From Colwellia sp. (lineage in GTDB: Bacteria > Pseudomonadota > Gammaproteobacteria > Enterobacterales > Alteromonadaceae): 64,000 nt of DNA. Under the pieces are notes generated by a model, which was not told the origin of the DNA, searched no databases, and was given only the letters and a program-made list of their open reading frames with translations. The position numbers and the translations under genes are program-made. The stretch lies in the NCBI GenBank assembly GCA_013215385.1, contig JABSOY010000010.1, positions 62,001-126,000 of the forward strand, written 5' to 3'. This document shows, piece by piece, positions 17,052 through 26,211 of this stretch (positions within the stretch are counted from its first letter, which is position 1; every line of letters begins with the position of its first letter).

Positions 17052-18500
17052 TTATTCGTCTTTACTTTTGAGACACCTTCCTCTCGGTTCATCACTCTCA
17101 TGGAGCACAATGTCGGAGTGCAAGAACTGAGCGGCATCCGCGGAATCTTTTACTTTAGAAGCACTGCGTTCTATCATCTCTGCTTCAAAATCAGTCAAGA
17201 CACTTTTCCTTATGCCAGCTTCCTTCCATTGAGATAAAGGTCTACATTCTGTTGAAATTTTTCGAGCCAGCGATAGGGCATCCAGCAGCGCTTGATTCGC
17301 TCCCTGTCCTTTAAATGGGCTCATCGGGTGAGCAGCATCTCCGATCAGCGTCACCTTAGTCCCTTTTTCTAACAAAGATGCTTCGAGGAGGTCTCGATCA
17401 TAAACAGGATACCCCGAAACTTGATCCACCATGGTCGCGGCTAAAATTTGAGGAATAGGATCATGCCACTGAGTTCTACGGCATGCTTCATCTTTAAGTG
17501 CTTGAGCGCCTTGAGCATTCAAAGCCTTAGCCTCTTCTTCTGGCATTGGGAAACTAAGCTGCCACATTACCGAGTCAGAGGAATAAGGCATCATGTAGAT
17601 ACGCTCATGGCCATTGGCGGTTTGAAATACCGTAGCTGAGTCTAGCAATGAATGTTCAAATCCTTCGAGATCACTCAAGGGGCAAATACCCAAGATCACA
17701 ATACATCCTAGATAACGTAAAGGAGTAGTATCCTCGCCAATCAGTAATTTTCTTACTGAACTACGAATACCATCCGCTCCCACAACAAGGTCCGCCTTGG
17801 TTGTTTTTAGCTCGCCGTTTACTTGAAAGTTTAGATCAACACCTTCACCATCACACTCTTTAAAGTTTACTAACTTGTGGCCCCAGTGGACAGCATCATG
17901 GCCGCCGAGTTGTTCAAGCAAAGCAAAGCGCAAAGATTGCCGTGCGATATGCACATTTCTGCGTTTTATCGAGGTACTCACATCTGACGACAGCCACTTT
18001 CTGACGCCCCATTCGCCAATCACTTTGCCTGCTGTCGTATGAACCAGATGTCTTGTTGAAATGACCCCTTGTTCTAGTGAGAAAATACCTAATCCTTCAA
18101 TCGCTTTACTCGCTTGTTGCAGCGTGAGTCCATAACCCTGAGATCGAGCACCGAAGCCCTTATCGCGTTCATAAAGTGTGAAAGGGATGCCGCGATGTAA
18201 ACAAGCGACAGCCAGAGCTACACCACCGATACCACCACCGATAATAGCAATGTGCGGGGAGTTTTCTCTGTCTGGAATGGGATGATTAGCAGAACGAAGT
18301 AATCCGGCTCCGCAACAGTTCAAGCAGTCATAGAGGTGACCATTAGGACGGACTGGAGTCGTGCCTTCGCCGTTGTTTTTTTCAAATAGTGCTAATTCTC
18401 TTTGGTAGCGGAGTCGTGTTTTCTTTCGGGGTCTTCTACTTTTTTTACCACGTCCCTGACAATCCTGACAAATAGTCCAGTTATCTTCTTCATTTTTCAA
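17052..18500 (-). CDS. FAD-dependent monooxygenase with N-terminal zinc-ribbon-like extension
   Basis: A 482-residue flavoprotein of the PHBH/UbiH fold. The FAD-binding start is HIAIIGGGIGGVALAVACLH (about 83-102); VVGADGIRSSVRK and LIGDAAHPMSPFKGQGANQAL are the other two signatures. Before this lies an unusual ~75-residue extension with CQDCQGRG (C11, C14) and CLNCCGAG (C59, C62/63), arranged like DnaJ-type zinc-binding CxxCxGxG modules. The start is TTG 18500 with AGAGGAAG upstream; the nearest ATG is out of frame. By family it hydroxylates a small aromatic or similar substrate using NAD(P)H and O2; the substrate is unknown. The gene looks clearly more GC-rich than its neighbours, possibly from transfer. 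Confidence 0.82.
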   Translation of the reverse strand: MKNEEDNWTICQDCQGRGKKSRRPRKKTRLRYQRELALFEKNNGEGTTPVRPNGHLYDCLNCCGAGLLRSANHPIPDRENSPHIAIIGGGIGGVALAVACLHRGIPFTLYERDKGFGARSQGYGLTLQQASKAIEGLGIFSLEQGVISTRHLVHTTAGKVIGEWGVRKWLSSDVSTSIKRRNVHIARQSLRFALLEQLGGHDAVHWGHKLVNFKECDGEGVDLNFQVNGELKTTKADLVVGADGIRSSVRKLLIGEDTTPLRYLGCIVILGICPLSDLEGFEHSLLDSATVFQTANGHERIYMMPYSSDSVMWQLSFPMPEEEAKALNAQGAQALKDEACRRTQWHDPIPQILAATMVDQVSGYPVYDRDLLEASLLEKGTKVTLIGDAAHPMSPFKGQGANQALLDALSLARKISTECRPLSQWKEAGIRKSVLTDFEAEMIERSASKVKDSADAAQFLHSDIVLHESDEPRGRCLKSKDE

Positions 18501-18915
18501 CTTTTCACTTCCTCTTTATCCAATCAGGTTTTCGCTTTCCTTCAAAATAGATAATTTAGTAGAACCGTCTGCACAGGACATAATGTCAAACTGTGATGAT
18601 GACTTCATTAATTCTATGACTATTTAACTCGAGAATATTTAGATCGGATATCTTGCATGGTAAACAACTAGTTGTAAGTGGCATGGAAGTACTTAAAGAA
18701 CTAGGGTCTTAGACTTATTTGTCTACACAACACACTCGTTTGATGAAACTATTAATGACCATCTAGGAGCTAAGAATAGCCATTCGTTTTAGAATCTATT
18801 TTGTGATATTTCGCACTATTTTAATTGGATCAGAATAAATTGACTAAAATTCATCCGATCCGTTTAATATGTCTTGGTAATACTATTGAAGTTATCGGTT
18901 TTCTCTCACTAGGTA
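18501..18915. other. Intergenic region, nothing recognised
   Basis: This AT-rich stretch lies between the start of the FAD monooxygenase gene and the end of the DUF3297 gene. No frame with coding character, hairpin with T tract, or repeat was seen. It should contain the monooxygenase promoter. Confidence 0.5.
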
Positions 18916-19170
18916 TTAACGATAAAATGCTTCAACCGTTCCTTTTATTGTTCTCAAAAGTGGTTGGCCACGACGATCTAAGGCTTTGTGCATTGCGACT
19001 TTTACCCAGCCTTCACTGATACAATATTCTTCGACATCGAAACGCTCTTTGCCTTTAAACTTAATACCAATTTCGTGTTTGAAAACTTCTTCCACATGAT
19101 GTGGGCTACGGGGATTACCCGAAAGGCGATCCGGTAAATCGGGTTGCGTTTTGATATCGTTCATGTTCAT
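18916..19170 (-). CDS. DUF3297 family protein
   Basis: An 84-residue soluble protein that matches the small conserved DUF3297 family along its whole length: PDLPDRLSGNPRSPHHVEEV, then IGIKFKGKERFDVEEYCISE, GWVKVAMHKALDRRGQPLL and KGTVEAFYR at the C-terminus. The family is widespread in Proteobacteria and has no known function. Two starts, ATG 19170 and 19164, are possible. It stands alone with ~400 bp of apparently empty DNA on each side. Confidence 0.88.
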   Translation of the reverse strand: MNMNDIKTQPDLPDRLSGNPRSPHHVEEVFKHEIGIKFKGKERFDVEEYCISEGWVKVAMHKALDRRGQPLLRTIKGTVEAFYR

Positions 19171-19515
19171 GACCTGCAGTAAATAAATATTGCGCTATTG
19201 TAGGCAATATAGCCATACCACTCAATAGCCGTGGTAATAAATCTTAGTTATCAGTGTAAGGATAGTGATAGAACAATGAGCTAATTTAATAACTGAATGC
19301 CATCTAAAATACGAAATCAAATGGAATAATGTCCATAAGTTTAACTTATATTATCTCTATTCAATGCTTAGATTATGCTCTTCATATTTAGACAAACGTG
19401 GAAAGATATATTAAAAACAGGGTACTAATAATAATCAGTACAGGTGTTGATAGTGAAACATTTTGATAAAAAGATAAATAAAATGCAGGTAAGGTGAAAG
19501 TTCCTTAATTCAACC
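19171..19515. other. Intergenic region, nothing recognised
   Basis: Between the divergent DUF3297 and SEC-C genes. Apart from the promoter candidate listed next, no hairpin, repeat or coding frame was seen. Confidence 0.5.
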
Positions 19516-19543
19516 GTGACTATTTACCGTTTTACGGTATACT
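19516..19543 (+). promoter_or_regulatory. Candidate promoter of the SEC-C protein gene
   Basis: GTGACT (19516-19521) and TATACT (19538-19543) are 16 bp apart, 40 bases before ATG 19584. The -10 is a good sigma70 match and the -35 moderate. A short dyad ACCGTTTTACGGT (19526-19538) overlaps the spacer. Confidence 0.4.
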
Positions 19544-19583
19544 GCCGCGCTTAAACCAAGTATTTAATTTAGCGGAGTTCATT

Positions 19584-19916
19584 ATGCACGATCTGTATTA
19601 CAAAGGGCGTATCCACACCAGAAAAAACCATGTAACAACAGGTTATAATACTAAGCGTTCCGCTAAGCTCGGCACAGAAAAACATCCATTAACGTTATCA
19701 GTTACCAGCGAAGCAAAAAGATGTGAAGTTGCAGCGTTAGTTACTGATAATGGATTGTTTGCCGACATTACCCTAGATAGCGCCGTCGATGAAAATATCA
19801 TTGAACTTACCGCGCTATTAAATAAAATAACGACTACTACCTTCGAAAAAACGCCTAACCGCAATGATCCTTGTTCATGTAACAGCGGAAAAAAATATAA
19901 AAAGTGTTGTGGTTAA
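19584..19916 (+). CDS. SEC-C metal-binding motif protein (PBPRA1643-type)
   Basis: A 110-residue protein starting MHDLYYKGRIHTRKNHVTTG, which matches a small marine gammaproteobacterial family. It ends in the SEC-C zinc motif PNRNDPCSCNSGKKYKKCCG with Cys97, Cys99, Cys108 and Cys109. The SEC-C module of SecA binds zinc and SecB or ribosomes; in such small proteins its role is not known. ATG 19584 is preceded by a weak RBS (AGCGGAG). Confidence 0.85.
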   Translation: MHDLYYKGRIHTRKNHVTTGYNTKRSAKLGTEKHPLTLSVTSEAKRCEVAALVTDNGLFADITLDSAVDENIIELTALLNKITTTTFEKTPNRNDPCSCNSGKKYKKCCG

Positions 19917-20203
19917 TAATTCTCTACTTTTCGTTATCTCTTTAACTGATTAATTGAAAAATATTGACAGTTTTTTAAATATTAACAATTAAGTAAGGAT
20001 GGCTTTACTCTATTTCAAACAAGTGCAAAGCCATTCTAACGATGAAAACCCTATCTATACTTTATATTAGTCAAAAATATTAGCTCGTAATATCGTTTAT
20101 TTTTGATAAAAACAAAGTAAATACATAATTTTAACTTCACTTATCTCAATAAATTCTCCTATAATATTTTACTTAACTTCTGCGTGTTATGAATTAGGTA
20201 TAT

Positions 20204-20680
20204 ATGAATATCTTCAAAGCCGATATAAAGTATTTAGAATCGTATAAAAATTTTTTACATGCATGTTTTACTCATGGTCTTGTGAAGTATGAATCGGCGC
20301 TTAATGATCCTGAAAGTTACCTTTACAATATAATTATTGACTCACCGCAGACATCAACTTACTTCTGTATTCAGCAGGGCGAAGTAATAGGCGCTATTAG
20401 ATGCCGTCATCATACTAATCATTATATTGAAAACGTAATAGGGCATGTCGGTTATGAAACAAAACCTACGGCTAGAGGTAAAGGTGTAGCGAAGTTTATG
20501 CTGTGCTGGTTACAAGAAAACGTGTTAACAAACAGTATTATTATTACCTGTGAAGCTAATAATATCGCTTCAAAAAAGGTCATTGAAAGTTGCGGCGCAC
20601 AATATATAAATCAGATTTTTTCAGCTGAAAAAAACAGTGATGTAAAAAGGTTTAAATTAGAACGAAGACAATCAGAATAA
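20204..20680 (+). CDS. GNAT-family N-acetyltransferase
   Basis: A 158-residue single-domain GNAT protein. Motif A, which binds acetyl-CoA, is GYETKPTARGKGVAKFMLCW (R/QxxGxG/A), and motif B includes ITCEANNIASKKVIESCGA. The N-terminal half carries the substrate-side beta sheet (YFCIQQGEVIGAIRCRHH). By the family it transfers an acetyl group to an amine; the substrate is unknown. No operon partner is visible: the next gene begins ~160 bp downstream. Confidence 0.85.
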   Translation: MNIFKADIKYLESYKNFLHACFTHGLVKYESALNDPESYLYNIIIDSPQTSTYFCIQQGEVIGAIRCRHHTNHYIENVIGHVGYETKPTARGKGVAKFMLCWLQENVLTNSIIITCEANNIASKKVIESCGAQYINQIFSAEKNSDVKRFKLERRQSE

Positions 20681-20842
20681 TAATTTATCGTATAACTAAT
20701 CGGATACTAATAAAATATTTAGGGTGTTGATGAATATCTTGAAATTGAAGTGATTTATTCAAGCAATCGAGATTAGTTGGTATTAACTTCAAGTTAAAAT
20801 CATTTATTAAAAAGTTTGGCAAATTTTAAATAAGGGTTGTTG

Positions 20843-21565
20843 ATGCAAAAATTACAAAAAATATTTATACCAGCTATTTGTGCTACTTTTAGCGCAATAA
20901 TACTAACCGCATGTTCGTCAATGCCAACGTTTCAGCCTATATCTAAAGATGCAGTTGTTGTTAATGCAAAAAAGAATACCCCAGAGTTAGGACCGGATTT
21001 CACCCTTGATATCGGAGAAAACCTGCTAATAACAGAGTTAGGAAATTATGCCGAAAAAACGATTAAGTCGGTTACTTTACTTACCCCCGTAAGAGGTGAA
21101 TATGGTGAATACCCCAGTTTGATTAAGGGAAAAACTACCGCTTTAGGTATGAGCGACTTAGGTGGCAATGCAGCATGTTTTAATGATGCTAAATATCAGG
21201 GAGCTATGAGTAAATTTTGTTTGTTTGATGAAGAAAAAGACGGTTACTTTGAAATGGGAAGCTTTAATGGCGAAGCAACGTATTCATTAAATGTTCCTTA
21301 TAATATTTTCAGTGATATTAATAAAACGCCTGAAAAAGGATACTTACGAAAAACACTATCTTATAGAGGATTATTAAACGGTAAAATTAATTTTAACTAT
21401 TCAGAGTATTCTGGAAATATGGTGCGCGCCACATTAAGCCAAGACTTTTCAATTCAAAATAGAAAAGATGCTCATATTGTCTTTAATTTTAAAGGTGCTG
21501 AAATTAAAATCAAAAAAGCTAATTTATTAAATGTTACCTATGAAGTTATGCAATATTTCAAATAA
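20843..21565 (+). CDS. Lipoprotein of unknown function
   Basis: A 240-residue protein from ATG 20843 (TAAGGG at 20831-20836). The signal sequence ends in the lipobox LTAC-SS near residue 24, so it is a lipid-anchored envelope protein. The mature part is mainly predicted beta strand, with two cysteines in NAACFNDAKYQ and SKFCLFDEEKDGYFEMG that could form a disulfide. I recognise no family. A hairpin terminator follows. Confidence 0.65.
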   Translation: MQKLQKIFIPAICATFSAIILTACSSMPTFQPISKDAVVVNAKKNTPELGPDFTLDIGENLLITELGNYAEKTIKSVTLLTPVRGEYGEYPSLIKGKTTALGMSDLGGNAACFNDAKYQGAMSKFCLFDEEKDGYFEMGSFNGEATYSLNVPYNIFSDINKTPEKGYLRKTLSYRGLLNGKINFNYSEYSGNMVRATLSQDFSIQNRKDAHIVFNFKGAEIKIKKANLLNVTYEVMQYFK

Positions 21566-21595
21566 TTAATTTTCATCATACCTTACACATTTTAT

Positions 21596-21624
21596 AGCCT
21601 GATTAATTAAATTTTCAGGCTTTG
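21596..21624 (+). terminator. Rho-independent-like terminator after the lipoprotein gene
   Basis: AGCCTGA (21596-21602) pairs with TCAGGCT (21615-21621) over a 12-base AT loop, followed by TTTG. It lies 30 bases past the stop codon. The T tract is short. Confidence 0.45.
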
Positions 21625-21918
21625 TAACCTGATGTTTTTCACCCATTATCCATCCCATTTTTATATCGATATTTTATAGTGAATATTTATTTAATTAAAT
21701 ATTCTGTCGACATTGCTATACATATCATCGATACATTGCTCATTAAGTTATATAAATCCAATTTTTGTAGCTCTGTTAATGAAAAATGATATTTAAACTT
21801 TAGATAACATTCATTATTGTCAGGTTATATTGCTGTTAATAAGTTGTTGTTTTATTTCGGGTTAAAATGATAAAATTTGCATATTTATCCAATAATTAAT
21901 TCTATAAAAGGACACATG

Positions 21919-23352
21919 ATGAATTGTAAACCCTTCTCTTTATTTTTAGTCAGTTTGTTAGTCGGTTGTGGTGGCAGTGGCAGTTCTAGCGACTCTTCAA
22001 ATAAAGCTAACTCGACCACCATGCAAACGTTGTCGATAATGGCAAAATACAAAGATAGCTGTGGTAATGAAACGCCGGCAAGTGATGCTGCTTTACTCAT
22101 TCATAACAGTGACTATTCAAACAAAGAAATAATTTATGCCGATGCTAATGGTAAATTAACCTATACGACAGATAATACCAACCAGACTTTATCCATAATA
22201 ATGAGAGGGGAGAATGATGAAGTAAATGGTATTAAGCCAATATTTTTGGCTACTTATATTGATCAGCCAGTCGTTGATATGGGGAATTATTATCATTACA
22301 CAGGTAGCACTGTTGCTTGTCAGTGCCAATCATTTGAGGTGAAGGTAAATGTTCCAAGTAGAAGCAACGATATTGGCAGTGGAAGTATTTCAGGTGCAAA
22401 AGGTGGCGGTGATATAAACAATGATATTGGCTATACAAATTTTACGAACGTGTCGGCTTGTAAGGACTCAACCGGATCATGGTCATTAATATCAACCTTG
22501 ATTGATTATAATTATCCAGAGCAGGCATTTGCAGCACTAATCCCTGATATTTCAACTGTAGTCGAAACGAGTGCTGACCTTGAAGGTTTAGTCGTCAACA
22601 TTGATACAAATACTGAAGCAAGTAAGCAAGTTTCTACTGTGATCGATGGTAAATACCGTCTTAGGAATTATGTATTTAGTACATATGGTAATGTTTATGG
22701 CTTTGATGCAGAGTCGGTAGATTTTTATGCTGTTTCAGCCTATAACTTTGAAACACTTTACGATATTCCCAATGTAGATGATGCTTTTTATTGGACTTTA
22801 TCCAGTGAGAATTCTACAAATTTAAATAAGATCTTTGATCTACCATTACCCGAAATAGATTACATCTCACTATTTGATATTTTGCTTAGTGAGTCAGGGC
22901 AGTATGATCTTTCATATTTACCTAATATGGATTATCTAACGGTTGGTATTGATGCAGAATATAATGATGAGATCGTACTCAGCTGGATCTTATTCGCGCC
23001 GATTTCTGGACAAGTACCAAAAATTGAAAATATTGATTTAAGTGCTTTTATTTCAGATGATGTTTTGGATACGTCAGTAGATAGCATCGTAATGTATATT
23101 GATGTTCAAGGGTATCACGGGGTTAATGGTTATCAAGACTTCATGAGTAATCGCACAGAACGAACAGTTGAAAACCGTATTTTAGATAAATGGTCAAAAT
23201 TTGATTCAGTCTATTTTGAAATGACGATGAGTAACTTCGATGCTATTAGTTCAAACGGGTCAAATCAAGGTTCAAAAGTTGCTAAACGGCCAGCAGAAAA
23301 TGAAGTGGCGAATAAAGTATTTGATAAACTTTTTGCAAAGATAAACCGCTAG
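21919..23352 (+). CDS. Large lipoprotein of unknown function
   Basis: A 477-residue product from ATG 21919 (ATG 21916 also possible), with AAGGA at 21907-21911. The signal sequence MNCKPFSLFLVSLLVGC ends in the lipobox LVGC-GG, followed by a Gly/Ser-rich linker (GGSGSSSDSSN). The first domain (about 40-120) resembles a carboxypeptidase-regulatory-like beta sandwich: DAALLIHNSDYSNKEIIYAD, ANGKLTYTTD. A paired CQCQ follows near 135. The rest is a mixed beta domain with no motif I recognise. It is probably an outer-membrane-anchored binding or surface protein. It ends at a strong bidirectional terminator shared with the convergent M2 peptidase gene. Confidence 0.65.
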   Translation: MNCKPFSLFLVSLLVGCGGSGSSSDSSNKANSTTMQTLSIMAKYKDSCGNETPASDAALLIHNSDYSNKEIIYADANGKLTYTTDNTNQTLSIIMRGENDEVNGIKPIFLATYIDQPVVDMGNYYHYTGSTVACQCQSFEVKVNVPSRSNDIGSGSISGAKGGGDINNDIGYTNFTNVSACKDSTGSWSLISTLIDYNYPEQAFAALIPDISTVVETSADLEGLVVNIDTNTEASKQVSTVIDGKYRLRNYVFSTYGNVYGFDAESVDFYAVSAYNFETLYDIPNVDDAFYWTLSSENSTNLNKIFDLPLPEIDYISLFDILLSESGQYDLSYLPNMDYLTVGIDAEYNDEIVLSWILFAPISGQVPKIENIDLSAFISDDVLDTSVDSIVMYIDVQGYHGVNGYQDFMSNRTERTVENRILDKWSKFDSVYFEMTMSNFDAISSNGSNQGSKVAKRPAENEVANKVFDKLFAKINR

Positions 23353-23392
23353 GTAAGCTTCTAATAAAACGAACTCTTATTAACTACACTAA

Positions 23393-23429
23393 AAAGCCGC
23401 AAAATTTACACTTTGCGGCTTTATTTTTA
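23393..23429. terminator. Bidirectional intrinsic terminator
   Basis: AAAGCCGCAAA (23393-23403) pairs with TTTGCGGCTTT (23412-23422) over an 8-base loop, flanked by A-rich sequence on the left and T-rich sequence on the right. It works on both strands and separates the convergent lipoprotein and M2 peptidase genes. Confidence 0.88.
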
Positions 23430-23449
23430 CTTCTTTATTAAACTAAAGC

Positions 23450-25291
23450 TTAGAAGCCACACTGTTTACCTTTGTTTTTCTCTTTTAACCATACTTGTAA
23501 TGGTGCAAAGTAATCTAATACCGCGGTAGCATTCATTTGTTCGCTACCGGTTAAAACTTTGTAGGCTTTTTGCCAAGGTTGGCTAGAGCCCATTTCTAAC
23601 ATGGTATTTAGTGCTTTACCGGCTTCTTTCGAGTTGTAAATTGAACAACGGTGAATAGGGTCGGTGTTGCCCGATATTTCACATAATGCTTTATGAAATT
23701 CAAACTGCTGAATGTGTGCTAAGAAATAGCGGCTGTATGGAACACCACCTGGCACATGGTATTTAGCGCCTGGATCAAACGCATTCGCGTCACGGTCAAC
23801 TGGTGCTGCAACACCTTGATATTTCTCACGTAATTCCCACCAAGCTGTATTGTAGTTTTCAGGTGTAATTTCGCCTGAGTAAACTTTCCAACGCCATTGG
23901 TCGACCATTAAGCCAAATGGAATAAAGGCTATTTTCTCTAACGCCATTTTCATTAATAAGCCAATATCTTTGGACTCATCAGGAATGGTGTCGATTAAGC
24001 CAATTTCTTTTAAATATTTAGGGGTAACAGAAAGCGCAATAGTATCGCCAATCGCTTCATGGAAACCATCGTTAGCACTATTTTGGAAATAGGTTGGCTG
24101 ATTCTTATAAGCACGTTGGTAGAAGTTATGCCCAAGTTCGTGGTGAATTACGTTAAATTCTTCACCAGTTTTTTGGATACACATTTTAATACGAATATCG
24201 TCTTTAGCGTCTAAATCCCAAGCAGAGGCATGACAAACTACGTCACGATCTTCTGGCTTAGTGAATAATGAACGTTCCCAGAATGTTTCTGGTAATGCAT
24301 CAAAACCTAATGAAGTAAAAAAGGTTTCCGCACCTTTGACCATTTTAATTTCGTCATAGTTATTGGCAGCTAATTGTTCAGTAACATCGTAACCTGGATC
24401 GGCATTTTCTGGCGCAACTAACTCGTAGATATTACCCCAAGACTGTGCCCACATATTACCCAATAAATGTGCGGGAATAGGTTGGTCTTGCGGCACTTTA
24501 TCTACGCCGTAAGTTTCACCTAGCTCACTACGAACATAACAATGTAAGTCGTCGTATAAGGGTTTTACTTGTCCCCATAAACGGTCAAGCTCTTTAGCAA
24601 AGTCATCAGCAGGCATGTCGTAATTTGAACGCCACATCGCACCTAAGTCTTTATAACCTAAACCTTGAGCACCTTCATTGCCTAGTTCAGATTGACGAAC
24701 AAATAAAGGCTTCATCTCTGGGCTAATGGTACGCCAGCCTTGCCACATTTCTAGTAATTCGTCGTAATCACGTGAAGTCGCCATCGTTGACGTCATATCA
24801 CCTAAGCTTAGCGTTTTACCGGCTTTAGTGGTGTAAGTGCCTTTACCATACATGCCGCCAAGCTCTGAACCAATTTTTGCAAGTTCAGCTGATTTTGCTG
24901 AATTTTGTGGTGCCGGCATTACTAAGCTTTGCTTTAAGCTGTTTAATTTTCTACGTTGTGTGGCAGTAACTTCAACATCATCAAAGGTAGCGGCAGACAT
25001 GGCAAAACGAACACCGGCTTCCGTTGACTTTTGGTTGGCTGCTGCAGATAACGCGGCGGTATCATCAGTAATGAAGTTTGAATAAATCCATTCTGCACGA
25101 CTTCCTTCAATACCTAGTGCTATTAATTCCTTTTCTGTAGCAATAAGAAATGCATCGGCGTCTTTTGCCGTTAATGCCGGAGCTACTTGTTTTTGAACTT
25201 GTTGAGTTTGCGTTGTACTTTCATTATTACAAGCGGTAAGTGATGCAAGCACACATAGCGCAACACTTGTTTGTTTGAATAGTCTTATCAT
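23450..25291 (-). CDS. M2-family metallopeptidase (angiotensin-converting-enzyme-like dipeptidyl carboxypeptidase), lipoprotein
   Basis: A 613-residue zinc peptidase. The signal peptide ends in the lipobox LTAC (Cys21), so it is lipid-anchored in the envelope. The zinc site is HELGH (His384, Glu385, His388), with the third ligand Glu412 in GFHEAIGD. LWGQVKPLYDDLHCYVRSEL and PAHLLGNMWAQSWGNIY are typical M2 (peptidyl-dipeptidase A) blocks. By the family it removes dipeptides from peptide C-termini, likely for nutrient peptide processing. Its promoter must lie in the upstream region with the tandem 182-bp repeats. Confidence 0.94.
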   Translation of the reverse strand: MIRLFKQTSVALCVLASLTACNNESTTQTQQVQKQVAPALTAKDADAFLIATEKELIALGIEGSRAEWIYSNFITDDTAALSAAANQKSTEAGVRFAMSAATFDDVEVTATQRRKLNSLKQSLVMPAPQNSAKSAELAKIGSELGGMYGKGTYTTKAGKTLSLGDMTSTMATSRDYDELLEMWQGWRTISPEMKPLFVRQSELGNEGAQGLGYKDLGAMWRSNYDMPADDFAKELDRLWGQVKPLYDDLHCYVRSELGETYGVDKVPQDQPIPAHLLGNMWAQSWGNIYELVAPENADPGYDVTEQLAANNYDEIKMVKGAETFFTSLGFDALPETFWERSLFTKPEDRDVVCHASAWDLDAKDDIRIKMCIQKTGEEFNVIHHELGHNFYQRAYKNQPTYFQNSANDGFHEAIGDTIALSVTPKYLKEIGLIDTIPDESKDIGLLMKMALEKIAFIPFGLMVDQWRWKVYSGEITPENYNTAWWELREKYQGVAAPVDRDANAFDPGAKYHVPGGVPYSRYFLAHIQQFEFHKALCEISGNTDPIHRCSIYNSKEAGKALNTMLEMGSSQPWQKAYKVLTGSEQMNATAVLDYFAPLQVWLKEKNKGKQCGF

Positions 25292-25534
25292 AAGCGTCTT
25301 ATTTTTTATTATTAGCAGAAGTGAAAGTTCAGTATATAAAATTGTGAGGTATGCTTAAAGCTTTGGTAAAAAAAAAGTTCTGCACAAAATTGCAGAGTAA
25401 GATGCTCAGAAAATACTAATAAAAACGGTATGCAAGCAACTACCATTGAAAATTGAAATAACAAAGGGCTTGGATGTGCTTTACTGTAGTTATTATGCTA
25501 CAAATTTTTAACAAAGTTAAAGGTAAATTTTAGG

Positions 25535-25565
25535 TAAAAAAAAGCTCAGTAAAAACTTACTGAGC
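25535..25565 (-). terminator. Minus-strand intrinsic terminator in repeat copy 1
   Basis: On the reverse strand GCTCAGTAAGTTTTTACTGAGC forms an 8-9-bp stem followed by at least eight T residues. The structure is that of a strong Rho-independent terminator; on the forward strand there is no T tract after it. Confidence 0.7.
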
Positions 25566-25716
25566 GAGTATCTAAAACAGATATAAAGGAGAAATAACAA
25601 TAAAACACTAATCAAACTGCTACCTTCGAAAAGTTGCGATAATAATAAAGGCAGTTGGTGTTGTTTACTGTGCTCATTCGGTAACAAGTTGTAATTAGGT
25701 TAAGGTAAATTTTACG

Positions 25717-25747
25717 CAAAAAAAAGCTCAGTAAAAACTTACTGAGC
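25717..25747 (-). terminator. Minus-strand intrinsic terminator in repeat copy 2
   Basis: Same stem and T tract as in copy 1, 182 bp away. The hairpin and the reverse-strand T tract are unchanged. Confidence 0.7.
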
Positions 25748-25898
25748 GAGTATCTAAAACAGATATAAAGGAGAAATAACAATAAAACACTAATCAAACT
25801 GCTACCTTCGAAAAGTTGCGATAATAATAAAGGCAGTTGGTGTTGTTTACTGTGCTCATTCGGTAACAAGTTGTAATTAGGTTAAGGTAAATTTTAGG

Positions 25899-25929
25899 CA
25901 AAAAAAAGCTCAGTAAAAACTTACTGAGC
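25899..25929 (-). terminator. Minus-strand intrinsic terminator in repeat copy 3
   Basis: Same stem and T tract as in copies 1 and 2. It is kept although the distal part of copy 3 has diverged. Confidence 0.7.
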
Positions 25930-26134
25930 GAGTATCTAAAACAGATATAAGGGAGAAATAACAATAAAACACTAATCAAGCTTCTACCTTCGAAAAGTTG
26001 CGATAATAATAATGAATATGTGTGTTTTTTACTGTTGTCATTAAGTAATAAAGTGTAATCACTACATGGTTTGTATGTATCTTATTGAATAACATAGTTA
26101 AAATTAAGTTGTGATATTCATTGTTGCGTTATTT

Positions 26135-26148
26135 CAAACGCTTGTTTA
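26135..26148. promoter_or_regulatory. Candidate PsrA-type operator
   Basis: CAAACGCTTGTTTA matches the palindromic CAAAC-N4-GTTTG form described for Pseudomonas PsrA, and the dyad extends outward (TTCAAAC / GTTTAAA, 6 of 7 paired). It lies 64 bases before the start of the PsrA-like gene, suggesting autoregulation. Confidence 0.5.
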
Positions 26149-26211
26149 AACTGTACTTAATGAATAGTAAATATTTATAAATATGATGTAATTAAAAGGT
26201 ATCGTTAGAAC

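Larger units (their letters stand above)
25367..26060. repeat. Tandem 182-bp repeats, three copies plus one diverged upstream copy
   Basis: The block GCTCAGTAAAAACTTACTGA recurs at 25544, 25726 and 25908, giving an exact 182-bp period. Copies 1 and 2 are nearly identical along their length; copy 3 loses similarity after about 26010. A diverged copy 0 begins near 25367: its A tract is followed by a different hairpin (CTGCA/TGCAG), while its right part still aligns (CTACC, TTTACTGT, GGTAAATTTTA). No unit contains a convincing gene; reverse frames of 60-85 codons exist only because of the repeats. The array fills the space between the divergent M2 peptidase and TetR-family genes. Confidence 0.9.

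Noticed and set aside
17049-17237. Forward 62-codon frame over the end of the FAD monooxygenase
   Set aside because: Antisense to a well-supported gene, no RBS.
25612-25979. Two overlapping reverse frames of 61 and 85 codons in the tandem repeats
   Set aside because: They are the same repeat read twice, full of Leu/Phe/Tyr runs from AT-rich DNA, and cross the terminator hairpins.
25367-26060. CRISPR array
   Set aside because: The repeated unit is the whole 182 bp with no short repeat and variable spacer alternation; no cas genes are present.
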